A stretch of DNA of 61,550 nucleotides. It comes from Aerococcus sp. UBA6277 (GTDB taxonomy: Bacteria > Bacillota > Bacilli > Lactobacillales > Aerococcaceae). The translations under genes and the position numbers were made by a program. The notes below the pieces were generated by a model, which saw only the letters and a program-made list of their open reading frames with translations, was not told where the DNA came from and did no database searches. Below, piece after piece: positions 34,803-41,919 of the stretch (the first letter of the stretch is position 1; every line of letters starts with the position of its first letter). Where the stretch lies: positions 1 to 61,550 of the forward strand of contig NZ_DJUR01000004.1 in the NCBI RefSeq assembly GCF_002440555.1. Direction: 5' to 3'.

Positions 34803-35561
34803 CTAAAAAAGGAACCGTTCAAAACTAGTAGTAGCTTTGGGTTCCTCTTCCTTGTTATTTTCAATTTCAACATCAAAATCAGCTTTTAGCTTTTCATAAA
34901 TCTTGTCCACAATTTCATCAGTGTTTACTTGAACACTAGCCATTGGTAGCTGTTTATCATTCCGAACTTTATCAATCACGTTTTGAGGGATAATACCATT
35001 CGTTAATCCATTCGCTACAAGTTCAAATACTGGTGTCGATTCAGTGTATTCAATTACTTCATCAACAAATCCGTATTCTAATGCTTTATCAGCATCCATC
35101 CACGTTTCTTTATTCATCAAAGCTAACGCTTCTTCTTTAGCAATTCCAGACTTACCAACATATGCATTTGCAATTGCTGAGTTAGCCATTTGTAATGCTT
35201 CGCTAGCTGCATCCATTGCATGATAGTCGCCTTGCGCGCCAACTGAAGCATTATGAATCATAATACGTCCAATAGGTGCCATTCGTACTTTATCTCCAGC
35301 CATCGCAATAACTGATGCTGCAGAACCAGCCATTAATACCTCTACGGTTACATTCCCTGGGTAATTTTTCAAATCTGAATAAATCTGATTACCTGCATCA
35401 ACATAACCTCCATAGGAATTAATTTCAATCGTCACATCTTCAGTTGTTTCAGCCAACGCATCAGAAATATCTTTAGGACTAGTTGAATCCATATCAAATA
35501 AATCATAAATCCATTTATTATCATTAGTTACAATTGTACCGTGTACTTTAATTTTCTTCAC
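34803..35561 (-). CDS. ClpP-like head maturation protease
   Basis: This 252-residue serine protease has the ClpP fold signature IEINSYGGYVDAGNQIYSDL (near residue 47), MAGSAASVIAMAGD with the probable nucleophile at Ser83, and RIMIHNAS with the catalytic His103. In phages it cuts the capsid delta domain. A GTG start overlaps the portal stop by 14 bases. The acidic C-terminal tail (after about 215) is typical of proteins that interact with the capsid. Confidence 0.92.
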   Translation of the reverse strand: MKKIKVHGTIVTNDNKWIYDLFDMDSTSPKDISDALAETTEDVTIEINSYGGYVDAGNQIYSDLKNYPGNVTVEVLMAGSAASVIAMAGDKVRMAPIGRIMIHNASVGAQGDYHAMDAASEALQMANSAIANAYVGKSGIAKEEALALMNKETWMDADKALEYGFVDEVIEYTESTPVFELVANGLTNGIIPQNVIDKVRNDKQLPMASVQVNTDEIVDKIYEKLKADFDVEIENNKEEEPKATTSFERFLF

Positions 35562-36720
35562 TTATATCCTCACCCCTTTCAGTGTTCTGATATTCAGTAT
35601 AATTTTTCGTGATATAGTGTTTATCCATCATAGGGTCATCCACTTTATCACGTCCTAGTTCTTCTAGAATGTCATTAGGACTAAAGACTCCTGAAGCTAC
35701 CAACTTATCAATCTGAGTAGATAACTCAAAAACATCTGTAGTCAATACGTTTGAAATAGTTAATCGTAATCCCTTTTGATAATCTGATTGAGATATCATT
35801 AACCCATTCATCTCATCGGTAAGCATTTTAATCAGCGGATTAACTACATTTTCTTTATACAACTTTTTATTTTGATCTAACTCTAGTTTATCTCCAAACA
35901 CTAAATTTGATGGTATTCCGACTAATTCAGCAACTTCAGCAGTCATTGCATAACGCGCACTATTTAAATCGCTAAAAGGTATATTACTTGAATTACCCCT
36001 ATTAGAGAATTCTTCAATACTCATGCCATTTGGTGTCATAACATAGGCTGTTTCTTTAGTATCAAAAATTTTGAACATATTATTCAAATAACTTTGGACC
36101 TGATCCGTCCGTTCTTTAGCATCTGCAAAAGTACCGGTTTTGTTAATAGAAACAGAACCACGGACTTGACCGTTACGCCAAACTGACTTTAATAATGAAT
36201 TAAATAAGTCCGCATAATCTTCAAAAAGACCATCAATCATTTTAGATAGTTGCTCATTACCATATTTTAGATATAGAACTTCAGAACGAATAAATGGTCT
36301 CTTATAGGTATATTGACCAACAACCACATCAGTGAATCGATAGTCATATAGACTTATAGAATCATCTTTAACAAATGAATCCGCAATTAGTATTTGGTCA
36401 TCATCAGATATAATAATTAGGACTTCATTATCGTAAAGTAATTTATAGAATACCTTTTGCCAAAATTCTGTAGCATTTTGATTTCGATTAGGTCGCACAT
36501 TTAGCTTATATTCCCAATCTTTTATAAAATTGTTGTCTTTATCATCCGGTGTCTTGATAATGAATTTAGCAGTAGACATTGTTCTTGCAACATAATTCAC
36601 GACTTTATCAATGGATGTTTGTTTTAAATAAACACGCTTCGTGTGATCATCAATCGGATACTCATAACCAATCAATTCTACTTTATTTATTCGATTCTTA
36701 ATTGATTCCCATAGTCCCAA
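35548..36720 (-). CDS. Portal protein
   Basis: This 390-residue portal (HK97 family) forms the ring at the capsid vertex through which DNA enters. It has the early WESIKNRINKVELIGYEYP segment and later VAELVGIPSNLVFG and NPLIKMLTDEMN motifs typical of the family. The start is TTG 36720, preceded by AAGGAGG. It overlaps the protease gene and lies after the large terminase gene. Confidence 0.92.
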   Translation of the reverse strand: MGLWESIKNRINKVELIGYEYPIDDHTKRVYLKQTSIDKVVNYVARTMSTAKFIIKTPDDKDNNFIKDWEYKLNVRPNRNQNATEFWQKVFYKLLYDNEVLIIISDDDQILIADSFVKDDSISLYDYRFTDVVVGQYTYKRPFIRSEVLYLKYGNEQLSKMIDGLFEDYADLFNSLLKSVWRNGQVRGSVSINKTGTFADAKERTDQVQSYLNNMFKIFDTKETAYVMTPNGMSIEEFSNRGNSSNIPFSDLNSARYAMTAEVAELVGIPSNLVFGDKLELDQNKKLYKENVVNPLIKMLTDEMNGLMISQSDYQKGLRLTISNVLTTDVFELSTQIDKLVASGVFSPNDILEELGRDKVDDPMMDKHYITKNYTEYQNTERGEDISEEN

Positions 36721-36734
36721 AATTTCCCTCCTTT

Positions 36735-38459
36735 CTAATATTGTAATTGGCTAACCATATCGAAAAATTCATCTAAATCAGTCTGGTCGTCCAATTCATT
36801 CGCACGATACATTGCATGAACTAGCGCTTGGAATCCATCAGTTTTACGCTTCACTTCTTCTTTTTTATCAAAAATTTTACCGTTAGATGTTTCTTTTACA
36901 TACACGTTATTGGTGTACCAACGCATCAGAGGATTATCTTCGAATATGATTTTATTATTTGCGAATCCATCTTCAATTCTTGGTGCAACCAGCGGATGAA
37001 TAGATTGCGGACGTTTAATTAAATCGACCTCAAAACCTTCCTTTTCAAGTAAAGGCCTTAATATATCCAACTTAAAGTTATCGGCCACAATTCTTTCAAC
37101 GCCATATTTTTCTCTAGCATTTACAAACCACTCCACTATATGCATTGGATCAAGAGATGGTTCATCAATAACTGACATGAGTCCTTGTTTTTCCCAAGCT
37201 TTTATGGGGGCTTTCTTGCTTCCACCCAAGGAATTGGCTGAATTTGAATAACCATAATGAACATCAACAAAATGTTTAATAGCGAATGAATGTGTTTTGA
37301 ATGCATACTCTTCTCCTTTTTTAAATAAAAGTCCACATGCTGCAAAATCTCTTACAGATCCATAATCTAGTGATCCAATAGGTTTTAATCCGTCTAAATC
37401 AAAAAATGGTCGGTTAGTTGCTAGTAACTCTTCTCGACTAGCAACGCTATGTTCAGAGTCACCTTCAATTACGTTCATTCGTTTTGTAACAAACATAGGT
37501 CGTCCAGATGGCTCATAGGTTAAGTCTGCATACTCATCTTCCATCGTTTGAAATAATCGTTCCGCACGTCCTGTTAATGGTTTCTGTAGAGTAGGATTAG
37601 CTTTCTCCCATAAATCTGGACTATCCATCTCTTTTATATCATCCAACTCACAAATAAATGGAAAATGGCCATTAAATGGTGCATCACCATTTAAAATATT
37701 CGTTGCACGATCATAGAGCATATCGAAATAGCCCTCTCTAATGAATCCTTTCGTACCAATGAAAAATTGTCTTGGGTTTGGTTTCTTGCCAAGACCACCA
37801 GTAAACACTTTTACTAATTCTGAATTCTCATATTCGTGGAACTCATCGAATATCAACGCACCTTCACGGCCACCATCTTTTGTTTTAGCATTTGATGTGT
37901 GGTACATAATTTTAGATTGTGTTTCTTGACTAATAATCTTGCTTTTCCAAGGTTCAAATTCGCCAATAGGCTCATCTTCAAAAGTAGTGTCACGAGTATT
38001 AACTGCTGACAATCTAGGATCTTTGATTATTTTGTTATAAATTTCTTCAAAGGAAGTTTTTGCTTGATGTTCCGAGTTGGCCACAATCGATACATCATAT
38101 TCTTCAATTCCATGCAAACTTGATGCCAAGAAATGAGCCATTGTTGATATAAAACCATTCTTACCAGCACCACGACCCATAACCAAGATGAATATTCTAA
38201 ATACTGGTGTATCATTAGAACGCTTATAAAAGAAAACAAAAGAAGCGAGGAACTTTTCCCAATCATCTAAGGGATAGTACCATCGCTCACTAAAATTAAT
38301 ATAATCTTCAATTTGCTGGTCATCAAAATAATACTCATTATCCTTGGATAAGATATCTCTTTTTAACCACTCAACTAACTGAATCCGTTTTTCATTGAAT
38401 ACCAAATAACCTTCTTGAAATAGTTCCAAATAAAAATCAACATGTTCTGTATGCAACAT
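36735..38459 (-). CDS. terL: Terminase large subunit
   Basis: This 574-residue packaging motor has an ATPase domain with a Walker A GRGAGKNG (near residue 92) and Walker B ALIFDEFHEY (near 201), then a C-terminal RNase-H-like nuclease domain that contains the aspartates in SLDYGSVRDFAACG and IVADNFKLDIL. It is close to the HK97/phage Bil-type large subunits. It overlaps neither neighbour; the 3-base gap to the small subunit indicates coupling. Confidence 0.94.
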   Translation of the reverse strand: MLHTEHVDFYLELFQEGYLVFNEKRIQLVEWLKRDILSKDNEYYFDDQQIEDYINFSERWYYPLDDWEKFLASFVFFYKRSNDTPVFRIFILVMGRGAGKNGFISTMAHFLASSLHGIEEYDVSIVANSEHQAKTSFEEIYNKIIKDPRLSAVNTRDTTFEDEPIGEFEPWKSKIISQETQSKIMYHTSNAKTKDGGREGALIFDEFHEYENSELVKVFTGGLGKKPNPRQFFIGTKGFIREGYFDMLYDRATNILNGDAPFNGHFPFICELDDIKEMDSPDLWEKANPTLQKPLTGRAERLFQTMEDEYADLTYEPSGRPMFVTKRMNVIEGDSEHSVASREELLATNRPFFDLDGLKPIGSLDYGSVRDFAACGLLFKKGEEYAFKTHSFAIKHFVDVHYGYSNSANSLGGSKKAPIKAWEKQGLMSVIDEPSLDPMHIVEWFVNAREKYGVERIVADNFKLDILRPLLEKEGFEVDLIKRPQSIHPLVAPRIEDGFANNKIIFEDNPLMRWYTNNVYVKETSNGKIFDKKEEVKRKTDGFQALVHAMYRANELDDQTDLDEFFDMVSQLQY

Positions 38460-38462
38460 AGG

Positions 38463-39002
38463 CTAACCACCCAACAAGTTTTCTCTCGCTGAACTTTTAG
38501 CTTCCTTTGGCAATAATTCAGTTAGCTGCTTGATAATATCTTTATAAGTTTTATCTCGATTATCATAATTTTCAACAATCGGACGTTTTCGGTCGTATGG
38601 AATTTGGTCTTTTGATTGTCTAAATCGCTCATACTCTCCATTCTCCAAAATATCCTTCCAATTGTCATCCAAAAGGATACGCAGTCGAGCAGCTTGAATG
38701 ATTAAACCTTCAGCAATATCTAGTTGCTCTTTTGGTATATTTTTGAAAATTTCGCGTAATCTTAGTTCTTCAATTTCAGAACGATTTTCCATTTCTTCTA
38801 TACGGTCATTGATTAAATAAAGTAAGGAAACATCTAATGCTTTAGCGATGTTATTTAATGTTTCTATACTAGGTGAATTGTTGCCTGTTTCAATTTTTCG
38901 ATAGTAAGATTCAGAAATATTTGCTGATTCAGCCAACTCTTTTTGAGTTAGTTTATGTTCATTTCTTAGTCGTTTAATCCGTGTGTTAATATTCAATTCC
39001 AA
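38463..39002 (-). CDS. terS: Terminase small subunit with N-terminal XRE-type HTH
   Basis: Residues about 5-62 form a complete XRE/Cro helix-turn-helix (LRNEHKLTQKELAESANISESYYRKIETG), and the remainder (LRILLDDNWKDILENGEYERF to ELLPKEAK) fits the P27-like small terminase region that makes the oligomer and contacts TerL. The fused domain would bind packaging-site DNA. The start is TTG 39002 with GGAGG about 10 bases upstream; an out-of-frame ATG lies between. Its place before terL supports the call. Confidence 0.8.
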   Translation of the reverse strand: MELNINTRIKRLRNEHKLTQKELAESANISESYYRKIETGNNSPSIETLNNIAKALDVSLLYLINDRIEEMENRSEIEELRLREIFKNIPKEQLDIAEGLIIQAARLRILLDDNWKDILENGEYERFRQSKDQIPYDRKRPIVENYDNRDKTYKDIIKQLTELLPKEAKSSARENLLGG

Positions 39003-39035
39003 CCATACTCAACCTCCTTTCTTCAAACGTTAATA

Positions 39036-39140
39036 TGGCGGGGGATAGGGGTGCTAGAAACGGTTACGTCCGTGCAAAAGACCCTTCCCACCGGTTCCCC
39101 AGAAAGGCTTTGTATCAACCTTTTCGACCGGGGGTATCCC
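39036..39140. other. GC-rich segment, candidate cos/packaging site
   Basis: This about 105-bp non-coding stretch between HNH and terS is clearly richer in G and C than the flanks, with CGGGGGATAGGGG, ACGGTTACGTCCGT and CCACCGGTTCCCC. GGGATA (39042-39047) and TATCCC (39135-39140) bracket it as an inverted pair. HNH-terminase phages usually carry the cos site here. No cut position can be read from sequence. Confidence 0.5.
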
Positions 39141-39461
39141 TTACCAAAATTCATCGTTCCATTTTATATTTTTCTTTTTTTCGCGATAATTGAAGCGTTC
39201 ATGCCTTTTGTTATGGCAATCTTTACACAGTGTTCTTAAATTAGATTCATCAAGTGCAAGTTCAGGATAGTCTTTCAGCTCTTTGATATGATCTACTTCA
39301 AGGACTGAGTCTAATTGACTAGTGACCTTACCATCTCTTTTACACCACTGGCATTCATAGTTATCGCGCTCTAATATATAAGCTCTCATCATTCGCCAAT
39401 CAGAACTTGTATAGAATATTCGTCTAGCTTTCTTAGTTGAAGTATCTAGAATAGTTATCAC
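39141..39461 (-). CDS. HNH endonuclease of the packaging module
   Basis: This 106-residue protein has the HNH zinc-finger core: CQWCKRDGKV, VDHIKELKDYPELALDESNLRTLCKDCHNKRH, with the catalytic His in VDHI and the C-x2-C pairs present. Such proteins beside terminase genes support cos cleavage in HK97-type phages. A hairpin terminator and a dyad lie upstream, so it may start the packaging transcript. Confidence 0.92.
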   Translation of the reverse strand: MITILDTSTKKARRIFYTSSDWRMMRAYILERDNYECQWCKRDGKVTSQLDSVLEVDHIKELKDYPELALDESNLRTLCKDCHNKRHERFNYREKKKNIKWNDEFW

Positions 39462-39486
39462 AACTCCTTTGCACTTTAGCTAACGC

Positions 39487-39505
39487 TTGACTGCATGTCA
39501 GTCAA
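39487..39505. repeat. Perfect dyad TTGACTG-N5-CAGTCAA upstream of HNH
   Basis: TTGACTG (39487-39493) and CAGTCAA (39499-39505) are perfect inverted arms. Each contains a consensus-like -35 hexamer, one per strand. On the plus strand GATACT follows after 18 bases. It could be an operator, a promoter pair or a hairpin before the HNH gene. Confidence 0.55.
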
Positions 39506-39577
39506 TCCAAGATACTGGATCACGCTCCTTATTATTTACTGTGTTCATATCCATCACCTTTTCTTTTTAATAAAAAA

Positions 39578-39595
39578 GACACTCTAATGAGTGCC
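39578..39595 (-). terminator. Minus-strand terminator before the packaging genes
   Basis: On the minus strand GGCACTC and GAGTGTC form a 7-bp stem (one G-U pair) with loop ATTA, followed by TTTTTTA. It would stop transcripts coming from the ArpU side before they reach HNH unless antiterminated. Confidence 0.7.
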
Positions 39596-39597
39596 TG

Positions 39598-39698
39598 TTG
39601 CAAGTGTGAATCATTGCTTAATAATATGTGTGAGTGATTACGCTTGCTAAAGCGCTGGACAGCCTTGCAACTGTCTAGGTAGCTTATCTACTCAGCGC
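39598..39698 (+). ncRNA. Candidate structured RNA: long stem plus three-way junction
   Basis: On the plus strand bases 600-613 pair with 635-647 (relative to 39000; 13 bp, one bulge, two G-U pairs). Next, GCGCTG (39652-39657) pairs with CAGCGC (39693-39698), enclosing two hairpins (GACAG/CTGTC and GGTAG/CTACT) with only a 2-base linker: a compact three-way junction. The P2 loop CTTGCAA (39664-39670) is complementary to TTGCAAG (39598-39604), so a pseudoknot competes with the long stem. The G-U pairs favour the plus strand but do not exclude the minus. No known family is recognised. Confidence 0.45.
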
Positions 39699-39725
39699 CC
39701 ACATTTTAAAGGAGGTATTACCAAG

Positions 39726-39785
39726 ATGTACAAATGGAATGTCGTCGTTAACCAATTGGTACATCTACAATATACTACATTTTGA
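39726..39785 (+). CDS. 19-codon ORF with strong Shine-Dalgarno after the structured RNA
   Basis: ATG at 39726 opens MYKWNVVVNQLVHLQYTTF and ends at TGA 39785. AAAGGAGG (39708-39715) is a near-perfect ribosome binding site 10 bases upstream, rare by chance. The ORF is on the opposite strand to all neighbours and starts 27 bases after the three-way junction. It could be a leader peptide or chance. No family can be recognised at this length. Confidence 0.3.
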   Translation: MYKWNVVVNQLVHLQYTTF

Positions 39786-39823
39786 AGCGACATCACACGA
39801 CATGACCCGACATTAGACGACAT
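39769..39823 (-). promoter_or_regulatory. Candidate ArpU-dependent late promoter with 10-bp-spaced boxes
   Basis: CGACAT occurs at 39788, 39798, 39808 and 39818, exactly 10 bp apart (ATGTCG on the minus strand). Downstream on the minus strand TATATT (39774-39769) lies 13 bases after the last box, which would occupy the -35 position. A further ATGTCG is on the plus strand at 39739-39744. It lies directly behind the ArpU-type regulator gene. Confidence 0.6.
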
Positions 39824-39826
39824 GTT

Positions 39827-40261
39827 TTAAATAACTTCTACAATTACTTTGTTATATACTTTCTCAAACTCTAGTAAAGCATAACCATGTAGCCTTTGCG
39901 TATGACGTTCCCCATAATGCAAGATATCTGCTATCTCCTTTAAATCTTTACCGTTGATATAATGTTCTCTAAGTATAATTCTAAACTTCTGATTATCTAT
40001 AAGATCAAATAATTCACTCGCTTTAATCTTCAAGGTAACTAATTCATCTATCTTCTCGTCAATTAAATCAGACTTTTCAGTTAATCTAATTAGTTTCATT
40101 TCATTCGGATTAGTTTTTGAAGAATCAACTCTTTCGGTAGTATAGTCTGTTGACTTAATAAACGCACTCTTAATTGAATCATGTTCTTCTTGTAGTGCAT
40201 TGATCTCAGCATTTAAAAATCCTAATTGCTGCAGGAAATACTTATGTTTACTTTCGCTCAT
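39827..40261 (-). CDS. ArpU-family phage late transcriptional regulator
   Basis: This 144-residue protein has a helical N-terminal half with coiled-coil character (FLNAEINALQEEHDSIK; LTEKSDLIDEKIDEL) and a C-terminal sigma-70-like helix-turn-helix (about 105-140, YINGKDLKEIADILHYGERHTQRLHGYAL). This is the layout of ArpU/RinA-type activators that switch on late genes in phages of Gram-positives. It is the last early gene before the packaging module, as expected. Confidence 0.85.
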   Translation of the reverse strand: MSESKHKYFLQQLGFLNAEINALQEEHDSIKSAFIKSTDYTTERVDSSKTNPNEMKLIRLTEKSDLIDEKIDELVTLKIKASELFDLIDNQKFRIILREHYINGKDLKEIADILHYGERHTQRLHGYALLEFEKVYNKVIVEVI

Positions 40262-40264
40262 CCT

Positions 40265-40465
40265 TTACCTACCCTTCTGATTTTTATCTAAGAAATCCAA
40301 GTGAGCTGACAGCACGCAAACGACTAATGGGTTTTCATCATACTTCCTGGATAGCTCTCCACACGACATGATGACGTAATCCCAGTAATCACTCTCACTA
40401 AGTGTTTGACTCTTTAGATTCACTGACTCTACCCAATCAGCTAAATCCATGTAAAACTGTCTCAT
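40265..40465 (-). CDS. Small early phage protein of unknown function
   Basis: This 66-residue acidic protein (MRQFYMDLADWVESVN onward) has no recognisable domain. It lies in the early operon between rusA and the ArpU-type gene, with 3-base gaps on both sides and a GAGGTATAGGG site before the ATG. The coupled arrangement shows that it is a real gene; its function is unknown. Confidence 0.72.
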   Translation of the reverse strand: MRQFYMDLADWVESVNLKSQTLSESDYWDYVIMSCGELSRKYDENPLVVCVLSAHLDFLDKNQKGR

Positions 40466-40468
40466 GCC

Positions 40469-40867
40469 CTATACCTCTTCAATTCGGATGTAGATCCCTG
40501 GCACTGATCCGTTGACCCAAAACTTTTGAATGTGTTCGCTAACAACTAGTGCATCGTCTTTCCAAAATTCTAAATCAGTCATCACATCGAATAACAACTT
40601 ATTCATATTGTGCGTATCTGGTTTAGTAGTTTTCCACGACCCGTCTTTATGTTTAGTTGTTGGGAATAGCCACTTCACTGTGCATTGTACTGCTGAGTTA
40701 AACGGTTCATCAGGTACGCAAGGCGTTAGGTGATTCGTCAATTGTGCTCTTGCAGCTTTCAGTGAATCTGGTTCATAGAATACTGGTTTGCCCTTTATGA
40801 TTGTTACTTGTTTCTGTTGATGTGTAGTCGTTGGTGGATTCTTCATTGGCATAAAAAACTCTAGCAT
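40469..40867 (-). CDS. rusA: RusA-family Holliday junction resolvase
   Basis: This 132-residue protein ends with KPDTHNMNKLLFDVMTDLEFWKDDALVVSEHIQKFW. This is the RusA motif with the acidic residues (KPD-x-x-N-x-x-K and the later DD) that bind Mg2+ and cut four-way junctions. The N-terminal part contains the SLKAARAQL helix typical of the family. It resolves recombination intermediates before packaging. AGGTGA precedes the ATG. Confidence 0.9.
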   Translation of the reverse strand: MLEFFMPMKNPPTTTHQQKQVTIIKGKPVFYEPDSLKAARAQLTNHLTPCVPDEPFNSAVQCTVKWLFPTTKHKDGSWKTTKPDTHNMNKLLFDVMTDLEFWKDDALVVSEHIQKFWVNGSVPGIYIRIEEV

Positions 40868-40879
40868 TTAATCACCTCA

Positions 40880-41035
40880 TTATTTAATATCTTTTATACT
40901 TTGTCGGTGCTCTTCCATTTCTTTAATGTCTGTATCTTCATATTTGACGACAGTTTTAAAGGCATGAGCAAAACAAATCATTAATGCAATCCATCCGCCA
41001 CCTAGTAAGAAAGTAAATAATATTAATCCCCACAT
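40880..41035 (-). CDS. 51-residue single-pass membrane protein
   Basis: Minus-strand ATG 41035 opens MWGLILFTFLLGGGWIALMI and the frame closes at TAA 40880. An AGGAGG site lies 6 bases upstream. A hydrophobic N-terminal helix is followed by a charged tail (KYEDTDIKEMEEHRQSIKD). It fills the gap between rusA and the 41038 gene. Its function is unknown; small membrane peptides are common in the early regions of lactic phages. Confidence 0.72.
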   Translation of the reverse strand: MWGLILFTFLLGGGWIALMICFAHAFKTVVKYEDTDIKEMEEHRQSIKDIK

Positions 41036-41037
41036 AG

Positions 41038-41259
41038 TTAGACCTCCTCGAAATCAGCGTTGGTTTTATCTACACCTAATTTACTCCATTCTTTTATAGT
41101 CAAACTATATATATTATCTAAAACTTCACCGTATGAACCGATGTCAAGGAATACCTCACCTTGATAAACATACACATACCAGAACATATCCTGCTCTAAT
41201 AAATCAGAACCTTTAATTTTGGCCACATAAAGTGATCCCTTTGTAATTTCAATTCCCAT
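41038..41259 (-). CDS. Small phage protein of unknown function
   Basis: With the start at ATG 41259 (AGGAGG-like site upstream; the frame extends to 41283) the product is 73 residues, MGIEITKGSLYVAKIKG onward, with many aromatic and beta-forming residues and an acidic end (NADFEEV). No domain recognised. It overlaps the upstream gene only if the longer start is used. Confidence 0.68.
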   Translation of the reverse strand: MGIEITKGSLYVAKIKGSDLLEQDMFWYVYVYQGEVFLDIGSYGEVLDNIYSLTIKEWSKLGVDKTNADFEEV

Positions 41260-41263
41260 CCTG

Positions 41264-41569
41264 CTACACCTCCTGATTACCAAATCTTTTACGCAATTCC
41301 ATTAACCATTCATTACGCCAATAAGGAGCAGCATCTTGAAATGCTTTTAAAACTTCTTGAAAAGTTAAATCCTCAATATGTGCTTCTCTTAAAATTTCTA
41401 ATTCTGAATTCACAACATATAGTCTGTCTGCTTCGATATCTTTAAAATTACCAAACTCGTCATAATCATCTAAGAATGTTCTCCAAACGATATCATCAAA
41501 CGACATAAACTTTTGATACAGTTCCCAAAGCAGCTGTTTACCTGTGTAGATATAAATATCATTTGTCAT
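41264..41569 (-). CDS. Unknown early phage protein
   Basis: This 101-residue protein (MTNDIYIYTGKQLLWELYQKF onward) is acidic in its first two thirds and basic at the end (LMELRKRFG). TTGGAGG precedes the ATG. It is the first gene downstream of the dyad and repeat region at 41622-41918. I do not recognise the family. Confidence 0.68.
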   Translation of the reverse strand: MTNDIYIYTGKQLLWELYQKFMSFDDIVWRTFLDDYDEFGNFKDIEADRLYVVNSELEILREAHIEDLTFQEVLKAFQDAAPYWRNEWLMELRKRFGNQEV

Positions 41570-41621
41570 TTTTCTGCCTCCAAAATTTTAATATATTTTT
41601 TTTATGCGCTAGTCGCTTGCG

Positions 41622-41674
41622 TGAAGTGGGTAGGGGATGGCAAACATTACATGCCATCCTACCGTACGACTTCA
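41622..41674. repeat. Long interrupted dyad, candidate origin element
   Basis: TGAAGT, GGTAGG and ATGGCA (41622-41642) are mirrored by TGCCAT, CCTACC and ACTTCA (41652-41674) around the 9-base loop AACATTACA, with small internal loops. All 18 bases in the three blocks pair. There is no T-run on either strand, so it is not a terminator. Confidence 0.65.
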
Positions 41675-41764
41675 GGTTGCAGAACATCCCCTATAACTCT
41701 GTAAAGAGTTACCTCTGCACTGCAACGGTGCAACTCCTTGTGCCCCAACGGTTTGCAGTAAAAG

Positions 41765-41918
41765 TTGCATTTTGCATTTGTTCCAACTTTTGCACTGCGG
41801 TGGCATTGCATTTGTTCCAACTTTTGCACTGCAATTAAGTTGCAACTCATGGAGCTTTTGCAATACTGCAACAACTGCAATTAGTGTTTTGCATTTTGCA
41901 TTTGTTCCAACTTTTGCA
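41765..41918. repeat. Three long direct repeats (TTGCATTTG/CCAACTTTTGCA), candidate iterons
   Basis: A 23-bp unit beginning TTGCATTTG and ending CCAACTTTTGCA is present at 41772-41794, 41806-41828 and 41896-41918. The first and last extend to 30 identical bases (41765-41794 and 41889-41918). Many further TTGCA/TGCAA motifs fill the gaps. The block starts just after the primase-helicase stop codon, so it is a good candidate phage replication origin. Confidence 0.75.
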
Positions 41919-41919
41919 A

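Noticed and set aside
39598..39698. tRNA gene
   Set aside because: The junction has only three helices, no 7-bp acceptor stem, no TTC loop and no CCA-like end.
41659..41880. 73-codon minus-strand open frame over the repeat region
   Set aside because: Its sequence is only a translation of the TGCAA-rich repeats, with no ribosome binding site and no family pattern.
41765..41918. Possible CRISPR array
   Set aside because: There are only three copies with unequal spacing of 34 and 90 bp, the spacers contain more copies of the same short motif, and no cas gene is present.
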